A stretch of 40,665 nt of DNA. Origin: Armatimonadota bacterium (GTDB taxonomy: Bacteria; Armatimonadota; Zipacnadia; UBA1398; JAKPQA01). Below the pieces are notes generated by a model. That model ran no database searches. It had not been told where the DNA came from and worked only from the letters and a program-made list of their open reading frames with translations. The position numbers and the translations under genes were made by a program. The stretch's first letter is position 1, and each line of letters opens with the position of its first letter. Shown here piece after piece: positions 18,795 to 27,385 of this stretch. The stretch is taken from positions 1 to 40,665 of the forward strand of contig JAKPQA010000286.1 in NCBI GenBank assembly GCA_029547025.1. Direction: 5' to 3'.

Positions 18795-19268
18795 CTAGGC
18801 ATCGGCGAAGGGGTCGAAACCCCCGTCGTCGTCGCCGAACGCCTCGCGCATGTCCTCTTCGATGGCGGAGGGCGCCGCGGCTCGCTCGGTGCCCCGCGCC
18901 GGACCGGGGGCCTCCGCGCCGCGCCGTGGCGGCGGCTCGTCGCCGCTGCGCTCCTTCGGCTGCAGATTCTGGATGCTGTCCGCAACCACTTCAACCGACC
19001 GGCGCTTCTCCCCCGCCTGGTTCTCCCACTCGCGCACCTGCAGTCTGCCGTCGACGCCGACCAAGTAGCCCTTCTTGAGGTAGTTCGCCACGAACTCAGC
19101 GTTCTGCCGCCAAGCCACCACATCGATCCAGTCCGTGTCCGGCTGCCCCTCCTGGGCACGCGGCCTGCGAACCGCCAGCCGCAGCGAACAGACCGAGATG
19201 CCGCTTGCCGTGACCCGAAGCTCTGGGTCATTCCCGAGACGACCGACCAGCACCACGCGGTTGATCAT
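18795..19268 (-). CDS. ssb: Single-stranded DNA-binding protein
   Basis: A 157-residue SSB. The OB-fold covers about residues 1-108 (MINRVVLVGRLGNDPELR, then WIDVVAWRQNAEFVANYLKKG and the GRLQVREWENQAGEKR strand), followed by a Pro/Ala/Arg-rich linker. The C-terminal end is acidic (DDDGGFDPFADA) but does not finish in the usual DDDIPF tip: the PF pair is three residues inside the end. This tip normally docks replication and repair partners. Its place between rpsF and rpsR is the standard bacterial order, with gaps of 52 and 42 bases. Confidence 0.96.
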   Translation of the reverse strand: MINRVVLVGRLGNDPELRVTASGISVCSLRLAVRRPRAQEGQPDTDWIDVVAWRQNAEFVANYLKKGYLVGVDGRLQVREWENQAGEKRRSVEVVADSIQNLQPKERSGDEPPPRRGAEAPGPARGTERAAAPSAIEEDMREAFGDDDGGFDPFADA

Positions 19269-19320
19269 AGCGCCTCACTCCCCGTGAATGGCTCCTCGGT
19301 CCATGCGTTACGATTCCGAA

Positions 19321-19809
19321 CTACTGCTCGGCGTCGTCGCCCTCGTCAAGGTCTTCATCGTCGGCCGCTTCATCGTCCCACGCCGCGCCCGCCGCGGCCT
19401 CCTCGGCCGACTCCTGGGGTTCGGCGGTGTCCTCACCCGGCTCCGCCCCACTCGGGGGAGACGTCTCCGCCGTCGCGGCCTCCGCCTCGGCCCGGGCCTT
19501 GGCCTGGGCGGCCCGCTTCATGGCTTTGGTCTCCACGATGGTAATATGCCGGATGACCTTCTCATCCAGCCGCATCTGGTGTCCGAGTTCCGCCGGAACC
19601 GACGATGGAGCCCGGTACACCATCAGGACATAGCGGCCATCGAAGTGCCCATTGATCTCGTAGGCCAGCTTCCGCTGTCCCATGTCCTCCAGGCGTTCGA
19701 TCTCGGCTCCTCGTTCCTCCGCGAACGCCCGGTACTTCAGTGCGACCTCGCGCGCTTCCTCGAAGGTGAGCGCCGAGGGCACAATGTACAGGGTCTCATA
19801 CCGTTTCAC
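19321..19809 (-). CDS. rpsF: 30S ribosomal protein bS6 with a long acidic tail
   Basis: A 162-residue S6 protein. The ferredoxin-like core (about residues 1-96) has the RYETLYIVPSALT start, GQRKLAYEINGHFDGRYVLMVYRA and the IRHITIVETKAMK end. It is followed by roughly 65 residues rich in Ala, Glu and Asp ending in a strongly acidic stretch, longer than in most bacteria. I chose the GTG at 19809 because GGAGGT lies nine bases upstream and S6 proteins begin exactly here; the open frame extends 55 codons further back without family similarity. The 5' leader has pairings that could control translation, listed separately. It is the first ribosomal gene of the unit and follows the ychF-like gene by 157 bases. 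Confidence 0.95.
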   Translation of the reverse strand: MKRYETLYIVPSALTFEEAREVALKYRAFAEERGAEIERLEDMGQRKLAYEINGHFDGRYVLMVYRAPSSVPAELGHQMRLDEKVIRHITIVETKAMKRAAQAKARAEAEAATAETSPPSGAEPGEDTAEPQESAEEAAAGAAWDDEAADDEDLDEGDDAEQ

Positions 19810-19868
19810 CGGGATAGGACCTCCCTCTCTGGACTGGGTCCCGGAGCCAGCCGCGTATCTTGGCTGGC
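19810..19868 (-). promoter_or_regulatory. Structured rpsF leader, possible S6:S18 autoregulatory site
   Basis: On the minus strand the leader holds a GCCAGCC/GGCTGGC hairpin (19862-19868 with 19846-19852), then a small GGAC-CCA-GTCC hairpin within a CCG-containing segment (about 19831-19844), then GGGA/TCCC (19822-19825 with 19811-19814), which would bury the GGAGGT site. The upstream GGACC at 19837-19841 can instead pair with GGTCC at 19817-19821, so alternative folds exist. In several bacteria an S6:S18 pair represses its operon by binding a CCG-containing leader hairpin. Assignment here is by analogy only. Confidence 0.35.
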
Positions 19869-19966
19869 GAACCGAGGCGGCCCGGCGGCTCCCGTAACCC
19901 CCGGGCAGAAGGAACGCCACGCCCTGTGGACCGCGCCTCGGGAAGGCCTGCGCGCGGTGGCGTGGA

Positions 19967-20764
19967 TCAGGCAAACAGCCCGCTATGTTCGCACACGCTA
20001 TAGACCCTTGTCAACAGGTCCTGACCGCCGGTGAGCTCGTCCACCAGCCCATCCGAGGCCTCGGTACCGGTGTCGGCGACACAGGCCGAATCCGCCTCGA
20101 GCCTGGCGCAGCACACCAGCAGGGGTGTGCCCGCGATCTCGGCCTTCTGGCGCAGTTCGTCGGGAAACGGCAGGCCGGTCTCGCTGTACAGGTCCTCCTC
20201 ATCCACATTGGCGATGAGGATCAGCGGCTTCGCGGTGAGCAGGTCGATCTCGGTCAGATCCCGGAGTTCGTCGGCCGCCAGCCCCATGGTGCGGGCCATC
20301 TGCCCGTGCTCGATGGCGTTGAGAATCGCGGCCAGGGCGGCACCCTTCTCCGCCCCGCCTCCGGAATCGCTGCCCAGCCATTCGCGGATGGCCGACGCAT
20401 CGCTCATCGCCAGCTCCTCATCCACGATACGCGCGTCCCGGAACCCGTCGACGCTGCGCTCCGGGTGGTCCATGGCAATCAGTCCACGCCCGAACAGCCG
20501 AACGACCACCAGAAGGAGGTCCACGTCCGCGATCTCGCGGAGGAATGCGCCACCTGCGCCTCGACCCAGCGACGACCCCCGGCACAGCCCCGGGGTGTCG
20601 ATGATCTCCACCGTCTGCCCGTTGGGCGCGGGACGTCGCGCTTCAGCCACGGGCGTCAACTCGGACTCCAGTAGCCCATCGGCCGACCATCCGTGCTGGC
20701 CGGTCAGTGCGGTGAACACGGTTGACTTGCCCGACTGGGCCAGTCCGATGATGGCGATGCGCAT
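19967..20764 (-). CDS. ychF: YchF-like P-loop ATPase/GTPase lacking the TGS domain
   Basis: A 265-residue protein related to YchF/OLA1, a P-loop nucleotidase that binds ribosomes. The nucleotide motifs are GLAQSGKST (Lys13), DTPGL (about 56-60), a GRGAGGAFLREIADVDLLLVVVR stretch matching the family, and the YchF-type G4 motif ANVDEED. Normal YchF proteins are about 360 residues long. This one is shorter between the P-loop and DTPGL and ends exactly where the C-terminal TGS domain should begin (after DLLTRVYSVCEHSGLFA). I see no clear TGS sequence in other frames downstream. Synteny supports the identity: Bacillus subtilis has the ychF homologue immediately upstream of rpsF-ssbA-rpsR. An extended -10 promoter lies upstream. 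Confidence 0.75.
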   Translation of the reverse strand: MRIAIIGLAQSGKSTVFTALTGQHGWSADGLLESELTPVAEARRPAPNGQTVEIIDTPGLCRGSSLGRGAGGAFLREIADVDLLLVVVRLFGRGLIAMDHPERSVDGFRDARIVDEELAMSDASAIREWLGSDSGGGAEKGAALAAILNAIEHGQMARTMGLAADELRDLTEIDLLTAKPLILIANVDEEDLYSETGLPFPDELRQKAEIAGTPLLVCCARLEADSACVADTGTEASDGLVDELTGGQDLLTRVYSVCEHSGLFA

Positions 20765-20837
20765 ACGTCGGGATCTTCCACCTATCCGGCTGGCGCGGCC
20801 CCTGAGCTCTGCCCCTCAGACGCTGCCCGTCGTCGGC

Positions 20838-20846
20838 ATTATAGCA
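20838..20846 (-). promoter_or_regulatory. Extended -10 promoter of the ychF-rpsF-ssb-rpsR unit
   Basis: The minus strand reads TGC followed by a perfect TATAAT (TATAAT at 20843-20838), the form used by extended -10 promoters that need little -35 contact; no good -35 hexamer is seen 16-18 bases upstream. The predicted transcript start is about 67 bases before the ychF-like ATG. A perfect TATAAT is rare in such GC-rich DNA. Confidence 0.55.
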
Positions 20847-21021
20847 GTTCGGCCCAGCCGCTCCGGTGCTCGCCGGTGACGTGTTCGGACAGCCTGACCC
20901 CGCCGGCGTCATGCCCGCCTCCCCCGGGAGTGGCGTGCGCCATCACCGGAACGCCTCCACGGCACGGTGGTGGGTCGGCCGTTGCGGGAGCCGAGTGTGG
21001 GGCGGAGGGCTCACTAGCCAG

Positions 21022-21065
21022 GATGACGGCCCGGCACCGGTGAGGACGCGGGCCGGGCCGTCATC
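21022..21065 (-). terminator. Terminator hairpin after the GH4 gene
   Basis: GATGACGGCCCGGC at 21022-21035 and GCCGGGCCGTCATC at 21052-21065 are perfect 14-base complements around a 16-base loop. The hairpin starts five bases beyond the GH4 stop codon. No T-run follows on the minus strand. Confidence 0.5.
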
Positions 21066-21070
21066 AGCGA

Positions 21071-22396
21071 CTACCAGGTGATCCTGGTGAACTGCGGCAG
21101 GTGGGGCTGGTTCTTCTTCAGCATCGCCTTCACCATCTGCCGTATCTCATCCAGCGACAGCTTGGCCGCGGTGAGTGGATCGTGGCAGATGGCTTGGTAG
21201 ACCAGCTCGGGATTGCCGGTCAGAGCCGCCTCGACCGCCATCTCCTCGACCGCAACACTCAGGGCAGTGAGAGGCTGGCACTGGGGTGGCAGATCGCCCA
21301 CGTGGACCGCATTGAGCGAGCGCTTGGCGGCGAAGACCGGGACCTCGACGCAGCAGCGCTCCGGCAGGTTCGTGATCAGGCTCGTGTTCGGGACATTCCC
21401 GTTGAACCGGAACGTTTCGCCGCCCATCCACGCGTTGATGATCGAAGCGGCGTACTCGTGCCCACGTGTCAGGTCGAGCGGCTTCGGGTCGTCCAACCAC
21501 GCCTGGATGCCCTTGCGCCATCCCTTCTCCATCTTGAGGTACTCGTTGAGGATGTACGCATACTCGCCCGGGTTCCAGCCCGTACCGTCGAGACAGTACT
21601 TGTCGATCAAGTCCTGACGCTTGCGGAACCACCAGTTGTACTCCGAGTTGTGCCCGCTGGACTCTGTCACATAGTACCCCAGGGCGAGGAAGAGCTCGTT
21701 GCGCACCTTCTCCTCATTATATACAGCCTTGCGCTTCATGGCCTGCCGGATCAGTGGGTACGCGTCCTCGCCGTTCCACTCGAACTTGACAAACCACGAG
21801 AGGTGGTTGATGCCCGCGCAGACGTACTGGATCTCATCGTAGGGTGCGCCGATCCAGTGAGCCAGCATGGCTGCCGTGCCCTGCACGCTATGGCACAGCC
21901 CGCTGACGGTGATCCGGCTCTCTCGCTGCATGGCCCGGCACAGCATGGCCATGGGGTTCGTGTAGTTGAGCAGCAAGGCGCGCGGGCAGAGCTCCTCCAT
22001 GTCCCTGCATATACTCACCATCACGGGAATGGTCCGCAACGCCCGGAAGATGCCCGATGGCCCGCGAGTGTCCCCCACATTGGTGTCGACCCCGAACTTC
22101 TTGGGGATCTCGATGTCGTGCCGCCACACCTGCACGCCGCCCGCGAGGATCGTGATGATGACCGCGTCCGCGCCCTGAAGGGCCTTCCGGCGGTCCGTGG
22201 TCGCCGTGACCTTGGCCCGGTAGCCCCCCTCTTTCACGATCCGGTTTACCGCACGCGTGCTGTACTCCAGGCGCTCCTCGTCAATGTCCATGAGCGCCAG
22301 TTCAGCATCCTCAAGCAATGGGAAGGTGAGAATGTCCTTCACCAGGGTGCGCGTGAAACCGAAGCTCCCCGCGCCGATGAACGCGATCTTCGCCAC
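21071..22396 (-). CDS. GH4 glycosidase (alpha-galactosidase/alpha-galacturonidase-like)
   Basis: A 441-residue glycoside hydrolase of family 4, which cleaves glycosides by an NAD+- and metal-dependent redox-elimination route. It has the Rossmann motif GAGSFGFT (8-15), DIDEER, the NYTNPM segment (144-149), the metal-binding CHSVQG motif (Cys168, His169) and NHLSW with His198. The CHSV form of the metal motif is typical of MelA-type alpha-galactosidases rather than the 6-phospho-glucosidases (CNVP, CDMP), but related uronidases also use CHx motifs, so the substrate is open. There is no signal peptide, so it is cytoplasmic. The start is a GTG at 22396 with AAGGAG eight bases upstream. It is the last gene of a MATE-DUF4380-GH4 minus-strand series and is followed by a strong hairpin. 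Confidence 0.88.
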   Translation of the reverse strand: MAKIAFIGAGSFGFTRTLVKDILTFPLLEDAELALMDIDEERLEYSTRAVNRIVKEGGYRAKVTATTDRRKALQGADAVIITILAGGVQVWRHDIEIPKKFGVDTNVGDTRGPSGIFRALRTIPVMVSICRDMEELCPRALLLNYTNPMAMLCRAMQRESRITVSGLCHSVQGTAAMLAHWIGAPYDEIQYVCAGINHLSWFVKFEWNGEDAYPLIRQAMKRKAVYNEEKVRNELFLALGYYVTESSGHNSEYNWWFRKRQDLIDKYCLDGTGWNPGEYAYILNEYLKMEKGWRKGIQAWLDDPKPLDLTRGHEYAASIINAWMGGETFRFNGNVPNTSLITNLPERCCVEVPVFAAKRSLNAVHVGDLPPQCQPLTALSVAVEEMAVEAALTGNPELVYQAICHDPLTAAKLSLDEIRQMVKAMLKKNQPHLPQFTRITW

Positions 22397-22460
22397 GATC
22401 CTGTCTCCTTCAGTTCGGGTCAGTCCCGCAAGACCTCAGCCTCGCCGGGATCGGCTGGTG

Positions 22461-23444
22461 TCAACGCACCAGCGGGAGGACGTTCGCCTCGATCTGGGCA
22501 TCGGTCCGGAGCTCCGGTAGTCCGCGATGCAGGGTCCAGACCTCCTCGTGCTCAACGGTCTGCCCCGGCTCCAGGGTCACCCGCACGCCGAGGCTCTCCA
22601 CCTCGAGCATCCGCTCATTCGTGAAGAACTCGGCGTTACAGCCATAGTCCAAGTACGCGCCCGCTTCCACGAAGGGAAAGCGCTTGATGAACAGATGATC
22701 CTCATTCGAGTAGGCGGCCCAGCCGGCCCGGATCATCGCGCCAAGCTTCTGCGGCGCCGGATTCCCCGGGTCCTGCTGGAGCTGGATGTACTGGCGGCCC
22801 CAGGTCCATCGCGGGTCGCTCATATCCGTGTAATACCACAAGACCAGAGGCCGGGCCGGCAACAGCACCTCGGTATGGGGACGGAACCCCTCGTGCGGGA
22901 TGATGGCATGCCCGCCGGGTGCCATGACCGACAGCGACCACGGCGCCAGACTGACCGCCCAGAGGTTCGTGTTGGTGATGCCGTGGATCACCCGCACGCG
23001 GTTCGCGTCCCCGTCCAACAGCACCGAGATCCGCTTCTGGATCCCAGTGGTGGTCTCCACCGGCGGAGTCAGCTCGACTCCACCATCGACCTCCCGCACG
23101 GCAACCGGCGCGTTATCGGGAAAGTACGTGCGCGGCTTCTCCTCCGGAGCGTGCCAAAGGCGGTGGCCCCCATACAGCCGCCACTCGTCGCCACCGGTCT
23201 TGCCCATGTCCTCCGCGAACTCGGCGAACTCGTTGCGGTCGCCCGTGAATCCGAACCGGATGATGCGTGGACCAACATCGAGTGTCGCGATAAGCTCTAC
23301 CTCCGCATTGGAGAGACGAATGCAGTGGGCCCAACCCCCGTAGGCGACCCGCTCGACCTTCGGTGGAGCTGCCGCGCTTGGGTTCGAGAGCACCAGGGCC
23401 GACAGGGCCGTAACGCCACAACTGACCGCACCGGACTTCGTCAT
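22461..23444 (-). CDS. Secreted DUF4380-type protein
   Basis: A 327-residue protein resembling the DUF4380 family of putative carbohydrate-related beta-sandwich proteins. Signature segments are DVGPRIIRFGFTG, the YGGHRLWHAPEEKP block near residues 90-103, and a region with APGGHAIIP then GRQYIQLQQDP. The first 28 residues (MTKSGAVSCGVTALSALVLS, ending in an Ala-rich site) look like a signal peptide, so it probably acts outside the membrane. The fold resembles aldose 1-epimerase-like proteins, but no catalytic residues can be assigned. I used the ATG at 23444, which has GGAGGG six bases upstream, rather than the open-frame start at 23468. It lies 61 bases after the MATE gene and 64 before the GH4 gene. 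Confidence 0.75.
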   Translation of the reverse strand: MTKSGAVSCGVTALSALVLSNPSAAAPPKVERVAYGGWAHCIRLSNAEVELIATLDVGPRIIRFGFTGDRNEFAEFAEDMGKTGGDEWRLYGGHRLWHAPEEKPRTYFPDNAPVAVREVDGGVELTPPVETTTGIQKRISVLLDGDANRVRVIHGITNTNLWAVSLAPWSLSVMAPGGHAIIPHEGFRPHTEVLLPARPLVLWYYTDMSDPRWTWGRQYIQLQQDPGNPAPQKLGAMIRAGWAAYSNEDHLFIKRFPFVEAGAYLDYGCNAEFFTNERMLEVESLGVRVTLEPGQTVEHEEVWTLHRGLPELRTDAQIEANVLPLVR

Positions 23445-23505
23445 TGGGGACCCTCCATCGAGCGGCAAGTACGTTCGGGTTCAACCGGCGCGGCCAGTGG
23501 ACCTC

Positions 23506-25026
23506 CTACGCCGGCGAGTCGGGTCTCGCCTCGGCCGGCTTCTGAAACGGCCTCGTCACCACTGGACGCCGCCAGCGGCCGGAATGGTAGTACCCCAGGC
23601 TCACCAGCATGCCCACCACCAACCCCGCCACGATCCCCAGCCAGATGCCCCGCACGCTATCCATCCGGGCGCTCAGTACGGTCGCGACAGGAACGCGCAC
23701 GAGCCATATGGAGATCAGCGTGAACAGGGTCGTGGCGAACGTCCTACCCGCTCCGTTCACCACGCCGTTGGCGGCGAACATCACCGCGAAACACACATAG
23801 GCGGGAGACACCGTCCGCAGATAGCCCACGCCCAGTTCCACGACGTCCGGCTCGCCGGTGAACATGAGCACAAGGGGGCGGGGCACCACGGCGGCCAGGA
23901 GCGAGACGAAAAGGGTGAATCCTCCGCTGAGCAGCACTCCCCATCGGAGCACCTCGCGCACGCGGTCGAACCGGCGCGCTCCGATGTTCTGCCCCGCCAG
24001 ACTCGCGATGGCCATGCCGATGGTCAGTGCCGGGAGAAGCGCCATCTGCTCCACCCGAACCACCGCTCCAAAGGCCGCGGCGGCATCCTCGCCGAAGCGA
24101 TTCACCAGCCCCACCGTCACCGCAGCCCCAACCGACACCATGGCCTGCTGGATCATGCTGGGCACGCCAATGCTCAGGGTGAGCCACGTCATGGACCGGG
24201 TAAGCCCCAGCCGCCGCCAGGCCGGGGCCACCAGATGCCGGGTCCGGTGAAGGTAGAGCGCGAGTCCGATGAAGGCGGCGGACATCGAGGTGATACTCGC
24301 CCAAGCCGTGCCGTTCAGTCCCAGTCGGGGGAACCCGAGCCACCCGAACATGAGCAACGGGTCGAGCACCGTGTTGAGCACCAGCGCACCCAGCTGGAAC
24401 CACACGGGCGTCTTCGAATCACCCGCGCCGCGCAGGCACGCGGCGAGCAGGAACAACCCGAAGTTCAGCGGAGTCGTCAGCAAATAGATGTGTAGGTAGC
24501 TGGAGGCGAGCCGGAGTACGTGGCCCGGTGTCTCCATCGCCACCAGTATCGGTGCTGCCAGGAGTTCGCCCACAATCAGGGTCCCGATCCCAACCAGGGC
24601 GATCAAAGTCACCGAGTTGCGGACCACATGGCGAACGCGGTCCCAGTCCCGGGCGCCATAAGCCTGGGCCACCAGGATGTTCGTGGCCATGGTCAGACCC
24701 ATGGCGGCCGCCACGAGCATGAAGAACACCGGAAACCCCGCCGTGATGGCCGCCAGGGCGTCGGTGCCCAGCCCGCGGCCCACCCAGATGCCATTGACGA
24801 TGGCATAGGCATTCTGCACGGCGCTCTGGGCCAGCATGGGCACCGAGAAGGCTAATAGATGGCGCGGCACGCTCCCGACGGTCAGGTCACGTCCACGGGA
24901 TGCGGCGGAGCGGGATTCGCTGTCGAGCTCGTCGGCGACCTCAGGGCACACCGCATCACGGTAACCCAAGGCGTGGGCCGATGTCGACCCATCCTCGCCT
25001 TGCTCCGCCGGGCGCGGGTCGGCCAT
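23506..25026 (-). CDS. MATE-family multidrug/metabolite efflux transporter
   Basis: A 506-residue integral membrane protein of the MATE family, which exports cationic drugs or metabolites in exchange for Na+ or H+. Two bundles of six helices are visible, with family motifs such as [32 protein letters not shown] near the start of the membrane part, [13 protein letters not shown], and in the second half [34 protein letters not shown] and [15 protein letters not shown]. About 50 hydrophilic residues precede the first helix. The ATG at 25026 is the last one compatible with the tdh promoter region, but a start nearer the first helix (GTG in [11 protein letters not shown]) is possible. It is divergent from tdh and may be co-transcribed with the DUF4380 and GH4 genes. 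Substrate unknown. Confidence 0.87.
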   Translation of the reverse strand: MADPRPAEQGEDGSTSAHALGYRDAVCPEVADELDSESRSAASRGRDLTVGSVPRHLLAFSVPMLAQSAVQNAYAIVNGIWVGRGLGTDALAAITAGFPVFFMLVAAAMGLTMATNILVAQAYGARDWDRVRHVVRNSVTLIALVGIGTLIVGELLAAPILVAMETPGHVLRLASSYLHIYLLTTPLNFGLFLLAACLRGAGDSKTPVWFQLGALVLNTVLDPLLMFGWLGFPRLGLNGTAWASITSMSAAFIGLALYLHRTRHLVAPAWRRLGLTRSMTWLTLSIGVPSMIQQAMVSVGAAVTVGLVNRFGEDAAAAFGAVVRVEQMALLPALTIGMAIASLAGQNIGARRFDRVREVLRWGVLLSGGFTLFVSLLAAVVPRPLVLMFTGEPDVVELGVGYLRTVSPAYVCFAVMFAANGVVNGAGRTFATTLFTLISIWLVRVPVATVLSARMDSVRGIWLGIVAGLVVGMLVSLGYYHSGRWRRPVVTRPFQKPAEARPDSPA

Positions 25027-25054
25027 ACTCAGGGTCAGGCGCCCGCCCGCGCCC
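25010..25054. repeat. Inverted repeat spanning the MATE/tdh divergent start region
   Basis: GGGCGCGGG at 25010-25018 and CCCGCGCCC at 25046-25054 are perfect complements separated by 27 bases. The pair brackets the MATE start codon and ends two bases before the tdh ribosome binding site (GGGAGGT). It may be an operator or an mRNA structure, or a chance product of GC-rich DNA. Confidence 0.25.
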
Positions 25055-25065
25055 CGGGAGGTCCA

Positions 25066-26118
25066 ATGCCCACCATCCGTGCCCTCGTCAAGCGGGACCC
25101 CGCTCCTGGGTTGTGGCTCGAAGAGACCACGCTGCCCGAGTACGGTATCAACGACGTGCTGATCAAGGTGCTTCGCACCGGCATCTGCGGCACTGACCTG
25201 CACATCTACAACTGGGACCCGTGGGCACAAGGTGCCGTCCCAGTCCCCCTGGTCATCGGCCATGAGTTCGTCGGCCGCATCGTCGAAGTCGGCAGCAATG
25301 TCACCGATTTCCGGCCGGGCGATATTGTCAGTGGCGAGGGGCATGTCGTGTGTGGCCGCTGCCGCAACTGCTTGGCCGGTCGGCGGCATCTGTGCATGGA
25401 CACCAAGGGAATCGGCGTGAACCGGCCCGGGGCCTTCGCCGAGTACCTGGCGCTACCGATGACCAACGTGTGGTACCACGACCCAGCGATCCCCCGGAAC
25501 ATCCAGGCCATCTTCGACCCCTTTGGCAACGCCGTCCACGCCGCGCTGTCGTTTCCGGTTCTCGGCGAGGATGTACTCATCACCGGCGCTGGGCCCATTG
25601 GATGCATCTCGGCCGCCGTGGCGAGGCATGCCGGCGCTCGCTATGTCGTCGTGACCGACGTCAACCCCTACCGGCTGGATCTCGCCCGGCGCATGGGGGC
25701 CACCCTGGCCGTTGATCCCCGGGCCGAATCGCTGGCAGACGTCCAGCGCAAACTCGGGATGAAGGAAGGCTTCGACGTCGGCCTCGAGATGTCGGGCAAC
25801 GCCGACGCCTTCCGCGACATGCTGGCCAACATGGCCCATGGCGCCAAGATCGCGATGCTCGGCATCCCCGATCGCGACATGGCTGTCGACTGGAACACCG
25901 TCATCTTCAACATGCTCACCATCAAAGGCATCTATGGCCGCGAGATGTACGAGACCTGGTATAAGATGACGGTCATGCTCCAGAGTGGCCTCGACATCTC
26001 TCCGGTGATCACTCACGTGCTGCCCTATGACCGCTTCGAGGAAGGCTTCGAGGCCATGCGCTCCGGTCGATCCGGCAAGGTCGTGCTTGTGTGGGACGAT
26101 GAAGGGCTGCCCGAGTAG
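25066..26118 (+). CDS. tdh: L-threonine 3-dehydrogenase
   Basis: A 350-residue zinc-dependent medium-chain dehydrogenase that oxidises L-threonine to 2-amino-3-ketobutyrate with NAD+. The family core is clear: catalytic zinc ligands Cys41 ([13 protein letters not shown]) and His66-Glu67 (GHEFVG), the structural zinc cysteines 96, 99, 102 and 110 (CGRCRNC and HLC), the Tdh-typical [14 protein letters not shown] and [12 protein letters not shown] segments, and the Rossmann glycine motif ITGAGPIG near 168-176. Length matches Escherichia coli Tdh (341). The ATG at 25066 has GGGAGGT four bases upstream; the longer open frame back to 24859 runs into the divergent MATE gene. It is followed after 19 bases by kbl, completing the pathway. 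Confidence 0.94.
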   Translation: MPTIRALVKRDPAPGLWLEETTLPEYGINDVLIKVLRTGICGTDLHIYNWDPWAQGAVPVPLVIGHEFVGRIVEVGSNVTDFRPGDIVSGEGHVVCGRCRNCLAGRRHLCMDTKGIGVNRPGAFAEYLALPMTNVWYHDPAIPRNIQAIFDPFGNAVHAALSFPVLGEDVLITGAGPIGCISAAVARHAGARYVVVTDVNPYRLDLARRMGATLAVDPRAESLADVQRKLGMKEGFDVGLEMSGNADAFRDMLANMAHGAKIAMLGIPDRDMAVDWNTVIFNMLTIKGIYGREMYETWYKMTVMLQSGLDISPVITHVLPYDRFEEGFEAMRSGRSGKVVLVWDDEGLPE

Positions 26119-26137
26119 GGCCCGGGAGGGCGACGGC

Positions 26138-27322
26138 ATGTTCGGACGGATGAGAGATCATCTGACGGAGGAGCTTGGGCGGATCCGCGAATCGGGGCTC
26201 TACAAGAACGAGTGGATCATCGACACCCCCCAGGGGGCTCGTGTCCGCCTCGAAGATGGCGCCCCGCTCCTGAACCTGTGTGCCAACAACTACCTCGGTC
26301 TGGCGAGTCATCCCGAGGTCATCGCTGCCGCCCACCGGGCGCTCGACCGCTGGGGCTACGGGATGGCCTCCGTTCGGTTCATCTGCGGCACCCAGCGGAT
26401 CCACAAGGCCCTCGAGGCCAAGATCAGCGAGTTCCTCTCCACTGACGATACCATCCTCTACTCGTCTTGCTTTGATGCCAACGGCGGGCTGTTTGAGGCA
26501 CTGCTCGGGCCCGACGACGCGATTATCTCGGACGCCCTGAACCACGCGAGCATCATCGACGGCGTCCGGCTGTGTAAGGCTCGTCGGCTCCGCTATGCCA
26601 ACAACGACATGGCCGAGCTCGAATCGGCACTCAAGGAGTCTGCCGACGCCCGCTTCCGGCTCATCGCCACCGATGGTGTGTTCTCCATGGATGGCACTAT
26701 CGCCAACCTGCGAGCCATCTGCGACCTGGCCGACCAGTACGACGCCCTCGTCATGGTCGATGACTCCCATGCCGTCGGATTCATGGGCCCGGCGGGCCGT
26801 GGCACCCACGAGTACCGCGATGTCATGGGGCGAGTCGACATCATCACCGGCACTCTGGGCAAAGCGCTGGGCGGCGCCAGCGGGGGATACACCAGCGGCC
26901 GGGCGGAGATCATCGAGATGCTGCGCCAGCGCTCCCGGCCCTATCTCTTCTCGAACACCGTCGCACCGCCCATTGCCGCCACCTCGCTGGCGGCCCTCGA
27001 CCTGCTGTCCCGCTCCTCCGAGCTCCGCGAACGCCTGCACGCCAACACCCGGCTGTTCCGCCACGGCATGGCGGCCCGCGGCTTCGACATCCGCCCCAGC
27101 GAGCACCCCATCGTGCCCATCATGCTCGGGGATGCGGCCCTGGCCGTCCGCATGGCCAAAGCCATGCTCGAGCGCGGCGTGTACGTGGTCGCTTTCTCCT
27201 ACCCGGTGGTCCCTGAGGGCGCGGCCCGAGTCCGGGTCCAGGTCTCCGCCGTTCACACGCCCGACGATCTCGAGTTTGCAATGGATGCGTTCGCTGAGGC
27301 GAGGCGGGCGCTCGGCGGGTAG
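26138..27322 (+). CDS. kbl: Glycine C-acetyltransferase (2-amino-3-ketobutyrate CoA ligase)
   Basis: A 394-residue PLP enzyme of the alpha-oxoamine synthase family that splits 2-amino-3-ketobutyrate with CoA into glycine and acetyl-CoA. Hallmarks are [48 protein letters not shown], the [18 protein letters not shown] segment and the PLP lysine Lys242 in [15 protein letters not shown]. Escherichia coli Kbl is 398 residues, with its lysine at 244. The ATG at 26138 is preceded by GGGAGGG at eight bases. It is the second gene of the tdh-kbl operon. The closest relatives by fold (8-amino-7-oxononanoate synthase) are excluded by the tdh neighbour and the N-terminal motif. Confidence 0.95.
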   Translation: MFGRMRDHLTEELGRIRESGLYKNEWIIDTPQGARVRLEDGAPLLNLCANNYLGLASHPEVIAAAHRALDRWGYGMASVRFICGTQRIHKALEAKISEFLSTDDTILYSSCFDANGGLFEALLGPDDAIISDALNHASIIDGVRLCKARRLRYANNDMAELESALKESADARFRLIATDGVFSMDGTIANLRAICDLADQYDALVMVDDSHAVGFMGPAGRGTHEYRDVMGRVDIITGTLGKALGGASGGYTSGRAEIIEMLRQRSRPYLFSNTVAPPIAATSLAALDLLSRSSELRERLHANTRLFRHGMAARGFDIRPSEHPIVPIMLGDAALAVRMAKAMLERGVYVVAFSYPVVPEGAARVRVQVSAVHTPDDLEFAMDAFAEARRALGG

Positions 27323-27342
27323 TCCGGGACGAGCCAGAGCCA

Positions 27343-27359
27343 GCCGGGGCGTCTCCGGC
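27343..27359. terminator. Small hairpin between convergent kbl and URO-D genes
   Basis: GCCGGGG at 27343-27349 and CTCCGGC at 27353-27359 pair over seven positions with one G-T pair and a three-base loop. It lies in the 63-base gap between two convergent stops, where a shared terminator would be expected. There is no T-run on either side. Confidence 0.3.
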
Positions 27360-27385
27360 CGGGCCGAACGGCGCGGGCCGCGGCC

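Larger units (their letters stand above)
20765..21070. other. Intergenic spacer between ychF-like and GH4 genes
   Basis: This 306-base spacer holds the ychF promoter at its left end and the GH4 terminator hairpin at its right end, both listed separately. The middle (about 20880-21020) has no credible coding frame or further structure that I can see. Confidence 0.5.

Noticed and set aside
19700-19966. A frameshifted TGS domain downstream of the ychF-like gene
   Set aside because: The next frame reads through a Gly/Arg/Ala-rich stretch with only vague likeness to TGS and no conserved residues.
20866-21081. A 71-codon open frame in the ychF/GH4 spacer
   Set aside because: It runs through the terminator hairpin, has no ribosome binding site and no protein-like pattern.
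21101-22624. A 507-codon open frame on the plus strand
   Set aside because: It is antisense to the GH4 gene, which has an intact NAD and metal motif set.
22527-24495. Two long plus-strand open frames (398 and 332 codons)
   Set aside because: They are antisense to the DUF4380 and MATE genes, both of which show family motifs; composition is typical of shadow frames.
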